Shown piece after piece: positions 1 through 10,838 of a DNA stretch of 64,000 nt (the stretch's first letter is position 1; each line of letters begins with the position of its first letter). Where the stretch lies: contig HG738136.1 in NCBI GenBank assembly GCA_000499405.2, positions 2,458,646 through 2,522,645 on the forward strand, in the 5' to 3' direction. The position numbers and the translations under genes are program-made. The DNA comes from Onchocerca volvulus. Lineage: Eukaryota > Nematoda > Chromadorea > Rhabditida > Onchocercidae. Below the pieces are notes generated by a model. The model was not told the DNA's origin. It saw nothing but the letters and a program-made list of their open reading frames with translations, and made no database searches.

Positions 1-634
1 AATTTTTCATTCATTACATCCTTAATCGCCACTCATTGCACATTAATTCACGCCAACCGATTCGAAATTTAATCTATTCTTCAAGTCCTTTATTTCTCAC
101 AAACGAAAAAAATAATTTCCGTGACAAATATGATACTAATAAACAAATCATTTTTACCCTACTTCACATCCCTTGACATTATTTCAGCATTCATTTTTAC
201 AAAATTTCATTTCTTAAACTGTTTCTCTTTCGTTCTATTCTCTCGCAGTGAGTAATGAAAAGATTTTTTTTTTTTTTTTTTAGAATTCTCCAAACAGTTT
301 TGAAAAATTTGGCTTAATTAAACATCAAACTAAATCTCGTAATAATGATCAGAGATACACCACAGTTATTTGTTTCAACACAACAAGCCTGAAATGCTTC
401 CAAGTTAAACCGAATTTTATTCACACGTATGGTATAAATACACAAATTTATCACAACTATCATTTAAATAACTAATTATTTTCTATTCTACAATAGAAAG
501 AGATACATTTATAAATACAAATATTACTGCCTTAAAAAGACAAGAAATTTGCATTCATAATGCGAAAATAAAAATACCCGAGAAAAAATTTCGTCAATAT
601 TTAAAACATTCAAAACTTTTCGTCTCCTATTCCA
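1..634. other. AT-rich flank, no gene seen
   Basis: This stretch lies downstream of the cytochrome c oxidase subunit 4 gene, which is read leftwards. It holds only AT-rich sequence and a T tract near 266-281. No exon, RNA gene or clear repeat was found on either strand. Part of it is probably the 3' untranslated region of the neighbouring gene. Confidence 0.6.
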
Positions 635-1865
635 TCAATCCTTCCAGCGATCGTTTTCGTAGTCGTATAATGTTGCTGCCCCTTCAGGGAATGGTTTCTC
701 CAAAATTAGTATCTTTCGCATTGCGTGATGCTTCCATTCATCACTTAACGTGGGTACTTGCGGAGGATAACCTGAAAAAAATGAACAAACAAATAAGGAG
801 AAAAACTGTCACAAATCGATTTATGCCCTGTGGAAAACAGCAAATTTTGACTATAGCAGAAATTTGAAATTGAACTCCCCATTTAAATAAAGACGAATTA
901 AAGTTTCAATTCAGAAAAATTTTATTACACAAATTAAACAAAACAAATGCAATAAAATAAATAAGAAGAGATACAACCATTATTACTGAATGATCTAGAG
1001 CAATTAAATCTTTATGGTAAAAGAACCAGTACAATTTAATTTTTAGTCTTAACACTCACGAGATCTGCAATAAATGAGTATTAAATTATAAAAAAAAATA
1101 TAGTATAAAGATTACTAGAAAACATACTGAAATGTTTCAGGAAGCCTACTAATCCGAGGGCGATTGAAATCCAGATCAATATGTAGGCACAATACATTTT
1201 CCAGTAAACATTAAAGCCCACTAATTCGGCTTGTGTTCGCCTGAATGAATACCTGTACAATAGTTTCTTCTCTTCCATTGTTAACTTATTCCAATCACCT
1301 TTTTCTTTTTCACGAATCGGTTTGATGATTTCATCATCAGCTCGGAATCTCAGTGGTGGATACGGACGATCCGTTGAATCAACGAAATGCTGAAAGAAAA
1401 AGAAAAATAAACTTGTAGAGGGATAATCGAATAAAAATCAAACAGAGTTGCTTATTCCTTAAACTAGAGAACGCGAAAAAGGGAAGCAAAATGGATAAAT
1501 CAAAACATGTTGTTAATAAATGAAGTCAACCATCTATTTTTTAAAACTTTTTTCACAATAAAAATAGAAGACGAAATACGATTTTGAAAACTAGAGAGAA
1601 CACATTTAAATAAACAAAAATACTGCTGGAAAAATTTTCGAATGATTCAATTAAGAAACCTGAAAAAAGTAAACTACTTATTTAATCTTAAGATTTAAAA
1701 ACTTACATATCCACCGCTCGATGGTCCTACAATTTCTCGTTGACCGATTCGTTGCTTTTGCCAACAATATTCACTATGATGTTTGGCAGACAAGAGAATC
1801 GCATGGCGTACAATATATGGCGTCGATTTAGACTGTATTATAACAGAACTGAGTAAAAGGGTCAT
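635..1865 (-). CDS. cox-4: Cytochrome c oxidase subunit 4 (COX4)
   Basis: Nuclear-encoded subunit of respiratory complex IV in the inner mitochondrial membrane. Three exons read leftwards: 1865-1707, 1389-1128 and 771-635 (TGA at 635-637). They join in phase to give 185 aa. The N-terminus (MTLLLSSVIIQSK...) is hydrophobic and basic with no acidic residue, as in a mitochondrial presequence. The core has the family signature WNKLTMEEKKLLYRYSF followed by one membrane span at about residues 120-137 (AYILIWISIALGLVGFL). The tail PPQVPTLSDEWK...YDYENDRW is typical of COX4. Introns are GT-AG. An acceptor-like TTTTTCAG ends at 1872, six bases upstream of the ATG, and could be a spliced-leader site (inference). 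Length is close to the family norm. Confidence 0.93.
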
Positions 1866-2751
1866 TGCTTGCTGAAAAAGAACTTAATTACTTGAACCAA
1901 CTTGGAAAAGTAATACTCGTGACTAATTACCTAATCAACAAATGCAATGTCATCATTAGACAATCAAGCAATAATTAAACAAATCTAAGTATTATAAAAC
2001 TCATTAGAAGCATTTCCGCATTTCAATAAATTTCAATTCGAAGTTCGATAAACAATAACTGAGTAAATCACTAAATATTTAATAAGTAATTTGAGATCTG
2101 CAAAGAGGCTAAAATCAAATATATGACAACAATTAAATTTATTAAACCCAATGACTAAAATGACTACGAAGCAACAAAGAAAGTAAAAAATATTTCGTCA
2201 AAACTCGGATGTTCACAATTCTCACATAAATTCAATCCATTTCAGGAATACGAGAAAAAATAATATGGAATATTTCTTTTACTAATCACTATTATATGGA
2301 ACATTTCTTTTATTATTCATTATTAATGTTAGTCAACAGCGTGAGATCAATGCAATCACGTGGAAATCTACGCTAATGCTACCAGAGCCATTTTCTAATG
2401 TTAACCTGCAGAGATGTATATGCGTATGAGAATCCGTGCGGATTTATCAATATAATATTGAATTCCTGATGTTGGTTCAAGTAAGAATTACATGATACGT
2501 AAAAAAATTTACATAAATGCCAATATATAATGGAGCTAAAGAATTCATAAGATTATGTTCAGTAAATACACCCCTGCCACACGTGCGTATTAATCGGAAA
2601 TAAAATATCGGAAATAAAGCAATCGTAAGTAAAATATTGGAAATAAATCTGCTACACTACGGAGTACTACTTCCGAGATAAACCGCTTCCGGGAAATCCT
2701 CAAAACAATCTCATGTGATGCAAATATATGGCCAATATGAAACTCACCCGT

Positions 2752-2784
2752 CTCAACGTAATTGTTGATCGGAATTACGTTGAG
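2752..2784. repeat. 12-bp perfect inverted repeat, 9-nt loop
   Basis: CTCAACGTAATT at 2752-2763 is matched by its exact reverse complement at 2773-2784, leaving a 9-nt loop. It could form a hairpin in DNA or RNA. There is no evidence for a function. Confidence 0.75.
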
Positions 2785-2812
2785 CTTTCGTTTGTTTTTG
2801 TTACCGGATCTC

Positions 2813-3075
2813 TGGAGTAGTCCGGAAATAGTTGCTTTCATCCGGTTTCCTTCTCAATTGCTAATTGCGAAGATGAGCATTGTATTTCGTTCATTTGCTT
2901 CTTCTATGTTTTTATTTTTCATTTTTGTAGCTGGATGATACTGGAATATCATCAGGAACAATCCGGAAGCTGTGACTTTCATCCAGTCTTATCATCAATT
3001 GCTATTTGCGAAAATGAACGTCGTATTTCGTTCATTTCTTTTTCTTTTTTGTTTCTCATTCGCTATTTTACGATT
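2813..3075. repeat. Diverged tandem duplication, about 141-bp spacing
   Basis: The segment from about 2813 to 2930 is repeated at about 2954-3075. Shared landmarks are TCCGGAA (2821 and 2962), CAATTGCTA and GTATTTCGTTCATTT, at a constant offset of about 141 bp. The copies look roughly 75-80 percent identical by eye. Opposing open frames over the second copy are probably by-products of this repeat. Confidence 0.7.
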
Positions 3076-3172
3076 TTCGTTTGTCAAGAATTTTACTAAT
3101 TCTTTATTGTCACTTGTTAATCTTTTTTTTTTAGTTTTCAAAAATCCGAAGTTTTCGTTTCCCATTGCGTTT

Positions 3173-3173
3173 G

Positions 3174-3223
<50 letters not shown>

Positions 3224-3224
3224 T

Positions 3225-3256
<32 letters not shown>

Positions 3257-3257
3257 G

Positions 3258-3325
<68 letters not shown>

Positions 3326-3403
3326 GTTGAATTTCTTCACTTTTACATTCAGAGCACTGGGCAGAAATCAGAGACAGTCAACGCCCGCAAGGGCCATCTG
3401 TCT
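3173..3403 (-). pseudogene. Dispersed 28S rRNA fragment (minus strand)
   Basis: On the minus strand this reads as a conserved piece of large-subunit rRNA around the E. coli domain IV/V boundary. It includes the landmarks CTCTCTTAAGGTAGC (3279-3293), the block around AAATGCCTCGTCATCTAATT, and GCGAAACCACAGCCAAGGG. Only about 230 bp are present, flanked by ordinary AT-rich DNA, so it cannot yield a working rRNA. A few positions depart from the sequence I remember as conserved, for example near 3255 and 3345, consistent with decay. The CTCTCTTAAGGTAGC block is the conserved insertion target of R2 retroelements in intact rDNA. The left edge (GCCAAGCCCG at 3173) is clear; the right edge, near 3403, is approximate. 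Confidence 0.9.
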
Positions 3404-3544
3404 CCTCTGTTTTAATTAGGAAAAGTTTCGGAAAAGTTCACTTCGAAATTCTCATAAAAATCATTAAGAACATAAAAGTAAAAGAAATTTTTCTCTAAAC
3501 GTTCGTTCGCATTTCAAAGTAAAAAATATGATCTTTTTTTAATA

Positions 3545-5058
3545 ATGTCACATTGTTTTAAGGTGCGGAAGATGTTGGGTGCTAGTAGTAGTGGTACTGG
3601 TATCACTGGTGGTGATATGGATCCTGATTTACTTCAAGAAGTCCGTTTATACGAGAATAGTATGGAACGTGAACGAGTAGATAATATGAGTGAATTATAC
3701 GCTGTTTTAAATGCTCTGGAATGTTTGGAAAAAGTCTTTAGCCGTGATTGTATTGCTGCCAAGGAATATACAGCGGAATGTTCGAAACTTTTAGTGCAAT
3801 ATAAGGTTAGTGAATATAGAAATTTAATTAAGATGTGAGTTGAAATTTTGAAAAATTTGATGGGTTTCCTTCAATTACTGGATTGAAAGAAGAAATTTTA
3901 TTTACTATTTTTTGCAAGAAACATTACTTCAGACATTTAAACATTGAAATTAGGGTCTCAGAAATTTAATGAGAGGTTTATTACAAATCTAGAAAAAACA
4001 AAAACATAAGTAAATAAATCATTTTTATTTGAAAATTTAGATTAACAAAAAAAAAGGAATATGCAAAAAGTGAGATTATTGTAATAGTTATAGAACTGAT
4101 TATTCCAATAATTTTAATACTTTAATTAAATTTAAAGGTAGCTCTGCGATTGGTACAATGCGATATCGATGAATTCGTGAAGAAGTATCGTATAGAATGT
4201 CCAGCAGCATTGGAAAGAATCCGTGAAGATCGGCCAATTACTGTAAAAGATGATAAAGGCAATACATTGAAATGCATTGCAGAGATTGTAGAAATGTTCA
4301 TCACATTCTTGGATCAGTTAAAGTTGAACGTTCGAGCTGTTGATGAGCTATTTCCTACATTAAATGAACTGAACGTTTCTATCAATTCGATGATTACATT
4401 GCCGGATCATTTTGATGCAAAGCTCAAGGTGATACAATGGTAAGAAATTGTCTTCATTGATGAAAATTTTTGCTATGAATTTCTCATTCTTCACGAATTA
4501 TTATTTGATTCTCTCATATTGAAATTGAATTTTATCGTAGGATATATCCCGAAAACTTCAAACAAATTAGAAAAGTTGATATTATAGTGAGTGAGTAAGT
4601 AGATTTTAGATACATACTGTCTGGTCATTGTTAAGTATTTTAGAACATTCTGTTGTTGAGGAGTGGTGAACAGGCGAATTCGAAGTAGTCCCAATGACCA
4701 TTTGACTTTATTTCAAAGACATCGAGGATGTTCTGCCCACGAAAATCGCAACTAGTTTTAAATATGCAAAACTACTCAATCATTTTTGTAATTCTGGCGA
4801 AGCAAATTAAGATTTTGTCAAATCTAGAGGGAATTAAGAAATTAATTTTATATTACTGAATTAGCAGTGATTCGAAAAGTATTTTCAAATTATAAGGTGT
4901 TGGAATAAGTTCTACAATAGTAGTTCATTATTTTCAGGCACGATAAGCTGAAAAGTATGAGCGCAAGTGAGGAAATCACGGATGAAGATGCGCGACAAAT
5001 GATTTTCGATCTCGAAACTGCCTATAATTCCTTTACTCGTTTTCTACATAATTCTTAG
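3545..5058 (+). CDS. vps-28: VPS28, ESCRT-I subunit
   Basis: Subunit of ESCRT-I, which sorts ubiquitinated cargo into multivesicular endosomes. Exons 3545-3805, 4138-4439 and 4938-5058 join in phase to 227 aa; human VPS28 has about 221. The N-terminal domain follows the family pattern ([20 protein letters not shown]...[17 protein letters not shown]). It is followed by [19 protein letters not shown] and ITVKDDKGN. The C-terminal four-helix domain ends [10 protein letters not shown]...[19 protein letters not shown]. The first ATG at 3545 is used here, but an in-frame ATG at 3572 is an alternative that would remove nine poorly conserved residues. The start lies about 140 bp downstream of the 28S rRNA fragment. 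Confidence 0.94.
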
Positions 5059-6791
5059 AATGCTGCTCAGAAATTCGAGTGTTTTTTTTTTTTTTTTTTC
5101 CAATATATATATTTGTCATAACATGCTGCAGATCTACTGCATTTGTGGAAACATTTATGGAATGAAAAATTTGTCTTTTGTGGAATCATCGATATGCAAT
5201 TGAATTAAATGCAATGTTTGACAGTTTGCATCATGAGTCTCTTTCAAAAGTTCCTTTTTTTTTTGTTTCGAATGTAATTACATCATAGCCAAAATACAAT
5301 ATATTCGAGTAATTTTTCCAAATGATTTTGCTAGAACTCGATGATTTTCGAAAGTTGTTTTGAAAATTTTTTTAATATCTTTGGTGGAAATTCCGATTTT
5401 AAAAAATCTAAAAGGCTTAATTAAAAAAAAAAGTTTTCATTTCATTTAACAATTCCTTCATGTGATGGGATGTGATTCTTTTTTCACCTTTATTATGATT
5501 CCCATCATTTGATGCAGCAGTAATATCATGACAAATTTCATAATTTAAACTAATTTTTGCCCATTTTAAAACTTAATTCTGTTAAAGCTTTTGATCAGTT
5601 TTCGCTCATATTTCTTTGAATAAAACTATTTGGTACTATTATCATTATTAAGCAACTGCAAATAAACCGAAAAACAAATCAGCAAGTTCAATTATTTTTA
5701 TCAAGCAAGAAATATGATTCACAGTTTCCTCAGTTAATTTTATTTTTGAATAAATTAGGATTTTTATTTGGTAAGCAAATCTATCCTATTTGCCCAGTAG
5801 TCATGCTTCAAAACTGTATGTGAAAATTCTCTAAAATAAAGAGTGAAGGAGACCTGACACTAACTGTTAACCTAAGAAGCGAAAATTAAGTAGACTATTC
5901 ACTATAATCTATTTAATTTCTCACTAACTTGACAAACATGTTTATTATTGATGTGAAGAGGAGAGTTCATTTCGGATCTTTCAATTTCATAGTTTGAAAT
6001 TAAGTAATTATTTGAAATTTGATTGTGGAATTATTTGAAATTTAATCGTTTAATTCTACCACTGGAAATAAAAATAAACCAGGCCACCACTTCTTATTTC
6101 CCGTAAATTTATAGTGAAATTGTACCAAGAGATGACAAGTAGACGGGATACACTTAGTGTTCGAACTTTACTTGGTCGAAGTTTGCCGTTGTAGCCGCAA
6201 TAGGTTGTTAGAATAGGAGATGTATGAGAAGGCAACAGGAGTTAGTGGATATGCGTGCGTGGTGGTAAGTGGGAGGTGTCTCGAAGTTTTCAGGGACACG
6301 TACGTGGAGTGGGTTGCGTAAGTGACGCAAAAGGATTTTTAGAGGAATCAAGTTAAGTGGTATGAAATAGGGATTCGATTAAGATAATTTTCGGATTCAC
6401 ATCGATATATTTGCGTATGGCATGCCTAAGCATACTAATATTGTGCATTTCAGAATACTAAAAGTACTGCACTTTGATGTCTTTGCGTTTTTAGTGAAAA
6501 AAGTAGCATCGGGATCCGGTTATTCAGTGACTGCAAGAGTTTTGTAAAGATTTTGGATATATCATCTGATATTGGCATAATAGATGTGATTTACATTTCT
6601 TCGGATTCTGTACTTTAGGAAAAATGCTGGTTGCTTGAAATAACGTGGAGACTTCGTTTAACTTGAGTATGGGTCTGTGAGATGAGTTGTTTTGATATAT
6701 ATATGTATCAGCTAATTTTACGATATCGTATTGTTTCAGAATTCGAAGTGAACGAATATTTTTGGATAATTACATTTCATCTGGTATAGAA
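5059..6791. other. Intergenic region between vps-28 and rps-27
   Basis: No exon or RNA gene was recognised. It begins with a T tract (about 5082-5099). The interval around 6120-6360 is less AT-rich than its surroundings and lies about 450-650 bp upstream of rps-27, so it may hold promoter sequence (inference). An acceptor-like TTGTTTCAG ending at 6739 could be a trans-splice or 5' UTR acceptor for rps-27. Confidence 0.5.
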
Positions 6792-7310
6792 ATGCCGTTA
6801 GCACGAGATTTATTGTATCCAGATCCTCAAAAGGTAAGCTTGGTTATACTATATTTTCATTCTTCCAATGTGTGATTCGTTTTCTTGAGTGCATAAAAAT
6901 TTGGCTTGCATTAAGCTCCAAGTTGATTCGTTCTTTCATTAAAGCAGAGTATATTGTGTTTCAAGTTTATGCTTTTCTTTGCCCTTCAACTTCCGCTGTC
7001 ATATATTAACTTTGACAGAGGTTGCAATATTTCACTGTTTTTTATATCGTTTTAATACTTATATTTAAGTTTAGTAAAATAGCATTTTTGTTTTGAGGAA
7101 CGAGAACGATGTAAGTTGAAGAGGTTGGTGCAACAACCAAATTCTTTCTTCATGGATGTAAAATGTCCGGGATGTTACAAAATTACAACAGTATTCAGTC
7201 ATGCTCAGTCAGTGGTAGTTTGCGTTGGATGCAATACAGTGCTTTGTCAACCAACTGGTGGAAAAGCCCATTTAACAGAAGGATGTTCATTTCGGAAAAA
7301 GCAGCATTAA
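6792..7310 (+). CDS. rps-27: 40S ribosomal protein S27
   Basis: Component of the small ribosomal subunit. Exons 6792-6833 and 7098-7310 join in phase to exactly 84 aa, the universal eukaryotic S27 length. The sequence starts [13 protein letters not shown] and ends [11 protein letters not shown]. It keeps the four zinc-binding cysteines C37, C40, C56 and C59 (CPGC and CVGC). The 14-codon first exon before a phase-0 intron is well placed. An overlapping frame at 7163-7351 is a shadow. Confidence 0.97.
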
Positions 7311-8099
7311 ACATCGAAATTATTCCTGTTATTTTAGATTTAAAATATTAATTAGTTAATCTGTGAATTGTTGTTCTTCACATCGTTTAAGTTGTTTGTA
7401 ATGATTAGGCAGTATGGATTATTGACTGCTCTCGTCATTAGAATAAATTTTTTCGATGTTAGGAGTTCACTTCTGGTATCAAATGATGAAATTTCATAAA
7501 TTTGAAAAACTAAATTCAAATTTGAAGAGTCAAAACTAATCATATATGTTTCTTTGGAATTGGTGGTGTTGTTTCTGTCTGCATGATTAATTATTCTTGT
7601 TGTATCATGTTGACATGCAAAATAAACGGTGTTGAAGGAATTATATTATACATTATCATTTCCGATTTTTTCGAGCTCATACTTTTAAATGTAGTTTCCC
7701 ATTACGGAAAGATTCAGAAAATACTCGCTGATGAATTATATGGTCATGTAGCCGACATATAGTTATGTAGCTTAGCGAGAGGATGTTACGCAGTGATTTT
7801 ATGGTAGAATCGAGAAATTATCATGTGTAATAATTTGAGATATCAAGCTTTTTTATTTCGTAAAAATCTGTTTAAATTAAGGTTCACACACTGAGTAGGT
7901 AACAAAAATATGCTAACAAAGAAAATTAGCTTCAAAATTTCACAGGTAAATTAGATTAACAATATTTTTGCAATATTCTTTAGATCGTCGTATCGCAACA
8001 AATATCAACACAATTTTCGAATTTTCACTTTCGAAGTTATTGCGATTGGAAATGAATTGTCGAAATAAACAGAAACTGAATGCGAGATTTCTTATTTAT
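7311..8099. other. Intergenic region between rps-27 and a minus-strand gene
   Basis: AT-rich sequence between two convergent genes. An AATAAA lies near 7620, but it is about 300 bp past the rps-27 stop, so its use as a poly(A) signal is uncertain. Nothing else was recognised. Confidence 0.5.
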
Positions 8100-8894
8100 T
8101 CATATCCTTAGGATAATTGCTGGGTTTGGGCTATTTTGCATCCGATTTAATCGATGTGGTGAACTTGGTTTTTGAGTGTTACCGCAATTTGCTAATTTGA
8201 AATATCTTGTAGAATTTAAAAGTGTTGAAGGGGATGATAACGGTAGTGATTGTGGCATATTTCTTTCATATTCTTGACTCCAACTTTTAGCAATATTCGT
8301 ATCCTTCTTGAAACTTGGTTCTTTCTCTTCCGATATCCTTTTCGGGAATGCAATCTCGGTTTTAATATTATAGAATGTATCAGCTTGCGGATCATTTTCA
8401 TCAATAAATTTTAAAATCTGAAAATTTGATATATTTTGTTGTTTTATCATTTAAAAATGGTAAAAATTCGAAATAGTATTAAAATAGACGAATTTGAAAT
8501 AGATAGAAAAATTCGAAATAGATATAAGAATATGTATTAGATATGTGAATTTGGAAAATAGATATAAGAACTTGAATAATGATAAAATTGCAAAACATTT
8601 ATAACTAAAGTTTACAAAATATCGATTAAATAATCAGTTAGAAGCAATAATTTAATTATCTCAAAATTAAATTAATTTCATACAAAATTCTTCAATTCAA
8701 CTGTTTACTTCTTTTTTTTTTTCCTTTCCTAACATTTCTATCGTTTATTTTATTGTTGCTAAATTATAAACTACCTTCGGTTTCCGCTGATATTTGCAAA
8801 AAATAATTGTACAAATTATCAATGATGTTATCAATATTGATAAATTATGAAAAAGCATTTCAGTGAGCTCATAATACCACCAATTGATTATCAT
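8100..8894 (-). CDS. Small single-pass membrane protein, unrecognised
   Basis: Two exons, 8894-8775 and 8417-8100, join in phase 0 through a GT-AG intron (donor CCGAAG/GTAGTT, acceptor ATTTTCAG/ATTTTA) to give 145 aa. Residues 1-13 (MIINWWYYELTEM) precede one hydrophobic segment at about 16-33, which runs into basic KYQRKPK. The remaining roughly 105 residues are hydrophilic and rich in Ser, Asn, Pro and Lys. By the positive-inside rule the long tail would be cytosolic. I do not recognise the family. In-frame continuity across a good splice pair supports a real gene, but the upstream A-rich sequence shows no clear acceptor or promoter. Confidence 0.62.
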
Positions 8895-9104
8895 CTCTTT
8901 TTTTTGTTTTTTTTTTTGTCGAAATTATAGAAATGATTATTTATTCATTCTTATCAGTCATTTATATATAAGTTATCAAGTAAAATTAGCATAAGGAATG
9001 AAATTTATGCGTTTTATTTGCTTTATTTAAATTAATTGATAGCTTATCATTGGTATCAATATTATTGATTAAGACAGTGAAATGATGACATGTTCAAATT
9101 ATTG

Positions 9105-9111
<7 letters not shown>

Positions 9112-9143
<32 letters not shown>
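9112..9143. repeat. T homopolymer tract, about 32 nt
   Basis: An uninterrupted run of T, the longest in the window. Its assembled length is unlikely to be exact. Confidence 0.9.
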
Positions 9144-9146
<3 letters not shown>

Positions 9147-9696
9147 TTTAAAACATCTCCTTAAATTGGTATTATCTTAAATAAATTAAATAAATGAACA
9201 AAAAAAAAAAATCATCTTTTAGATTAACTGATGCTAATAAATTATATTTATAGAATTCTAAAAAATTTTCTTCCCTTTTTAATTTTTTTTTTCAGTTTTT
9301 CCAATTTTTAGTTGGAATTTTTTAAAAAATATACATATGATATATATGGTTTTTTTCCAGAAAAATTATATAATTTTTCGTTGAATTGCCATAATTTCGA
9401 ATATTTTCCATCGTTTTATTTGAATTTCATATATATTTTCAATTTCATTTATATTTTTGAATTTTTTATTTTTTATTTTTTTTTCAGCATTGTTCACATA
9501 TTTTATGTTCAATTCTCTAATGATTGTGACAAATAAATTCTTTTTTCATTTAATTTATTTTAAAAGTTTTTCGTTCTTTTTTTTTGATTTCATTTTTTAA
9601 AAATATTTTCATAGTTTAGCCTATCTATCGTAATTATTAACCAAAAATAATTTATCTTGTCATATATTTCATCCAAAGTAATAATTATTTGCTAAT

Positions 9697-9905
9697 AATA
9701 TCGATGAATTTTAATAAAAGGAAAAAATTTTTAAATTAAATTCTAAACAGCTAAATAAACTTGAAACTTCTGTGGAACAGAAACATTATGGAACACTTCC
9801 ATATGAACAATATCGATGAATTTTAATAAAAGGAAAAAGATTTGAAATTGAAATTTAAAAATCATATAAACTTGGAATTTCTATGGAACACTTCTATGTA
9901 TATTT
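9697..9905. repeat. Diverged tandem duplication, 112-bp offset
   Basis: The block starting AATATCGATGAATTTTAATA at 9697 recurs at 9809. Both copies continue through AAAAGGAAAAA and later TATGGAACACTTC. The offset is 112 bp. It is a simple local duplication in non-coding DNA. Confidence 0.75.
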
Positions 9906-10067
9906 ATAAATATTTATTTATATATCAAAGTACTCTTCAATTATCTCAATCTTTGATTGATAAAATGAATTTCGATGAATGCATGAAGATTTAAAATCAA
10001 GTTTTAAATCAGTAAAATGCATTCAAACATTCAATTTCCTTAAATATTCTCTATTAAATAATTTTTC

Positions 10068-10115
10068 ATTTCGAAATCATTCATAAATGAATTCATTTAT
10101 GAATGATTTCGAAAT
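10068..10115. repeat. Perfect 48-bp palindrome without a loop
   Basis: The 24 bases from 10068 (ATTTCGAAATCATTCATAAA...) are followed directly by their exact reverse complement, with GAATTC at the centre. The next outer pair (C10067/A10116) does not match, so the palindrome is exactly 48 bp. It could extrude as a cruciform. It lies about 720 bp upstream of the collagen start. Confidence 0.9.
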
Positions 10116-10775
10116 AAAACAAAAATTTTAATCAGAAAAATCGTAAATTTATTCTTTCAATTTGTGATGCAACAGCATTAACTTTTATTTTGATAGCAAG
10201 AAATTTTGGCTAGAAGTAATGAGTTAACAGGGAAAAAAATGAAAATTATCATAATGAATTGTAATCTAAAATTTCCTAATTATATAAACTATTAAAAAAG
10301 TTAAGTGTTAAAAATTTTGAAAATCAAATGTAAAATAAGAATTCAAATTCATAAATTACATTCAAAATTACAAATATCGCATTGATTTTATTGAAGCCCA
10401 AAAAAAAAATCATAATTTCTATGACAGTTGACACTTTCAAATTTAATATAATCGATATTTTCAATTCTTTTTTTTTTTTTTTAACAATATTCTAGGAATT
10501 CGACGGAAGGTTATCAACTTTGATAATTTTGATAATTTAACTCGAAGAATTTGTTTAAGAAGTGCAAATGCGTGAAATAAACACGTGAAGTGCAAATACG
10601 TGAAACGTGTAAACATTGAATTGTATGAAAGATTTATATCTACATATATTATCATGATAATTGATAGATTTTTCATAAAATTGAATAATATGGTGTTTCT
10701 CGTTCTCCTGATTATCAAATCGTCGTTCCACCATCTCGTCCAGACCGGTTTTTACGCGGCATATATACTCAATTC

Positions 10776-10783
10776 TATAAAAG
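10776..10783 (+). promoter_or_regulatory. TATA-like box of the collagen gene
   Basis: TATAAAAG lies 56 bp upstream of the collagen ATG, a spacing suited to a core promoter with a short leader. Cuticle collagen genes often have TATA boxes. The assignment is by position and sequence only. Confidence 0.5.
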
Positions 10784-10838
10784 ACACCTGAAAAATTAAA
10801 ATGGTTGATAGTTGTGTGAAAATTAACAAACAAACAAA

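Larger units (their letters stand above)
1866..3172. other. Intergenic region with small repeats
   Basis: No convincing coding exon was found here. The stretch carries a 12-bp inverted repeat (2752-2784) and a diverged tandem duplication (about 2813-3075), and ends at a 28S rRNA fragment. A minus-strand open frame at 2590-2841 covers the repeats, has no supporting splice sites and was not accepted. Confidence 0.6.
8895..10838. other. AT-rich intergenic region upstream of the collagen gene
   Basis: No exon was recognised. The region holds a T tract (about 9112-9143), a diverged tandem duplication (9697-9905), a perfect 48-bp palindrome (10068-10115) and a TATA-like box (10776-10783) just upstream of the collagen start. 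Open frames at 9312-9536 and 10461-10857 look like low-complexity artefacts. Confidence 0.55.

Noticed and set aside
2590..2841. Minus-strand open frame of 83 codons
   Set aside because: It has no acceptor or donor context, runs over a hairpin and repeat, and resembles no family.
2972..3217. Opposing open frames before and inside the rRNA fragment
   Set aside because: They cover a tandem repeat and the 28S piece; the peptides are Phe/Lys-rich artefacts.
9312..9536. Plus-strand frame rich in Phe, Tyr and Ile
   Set aside because: It follows T-rich low-complexity sequence and has no splice partner.
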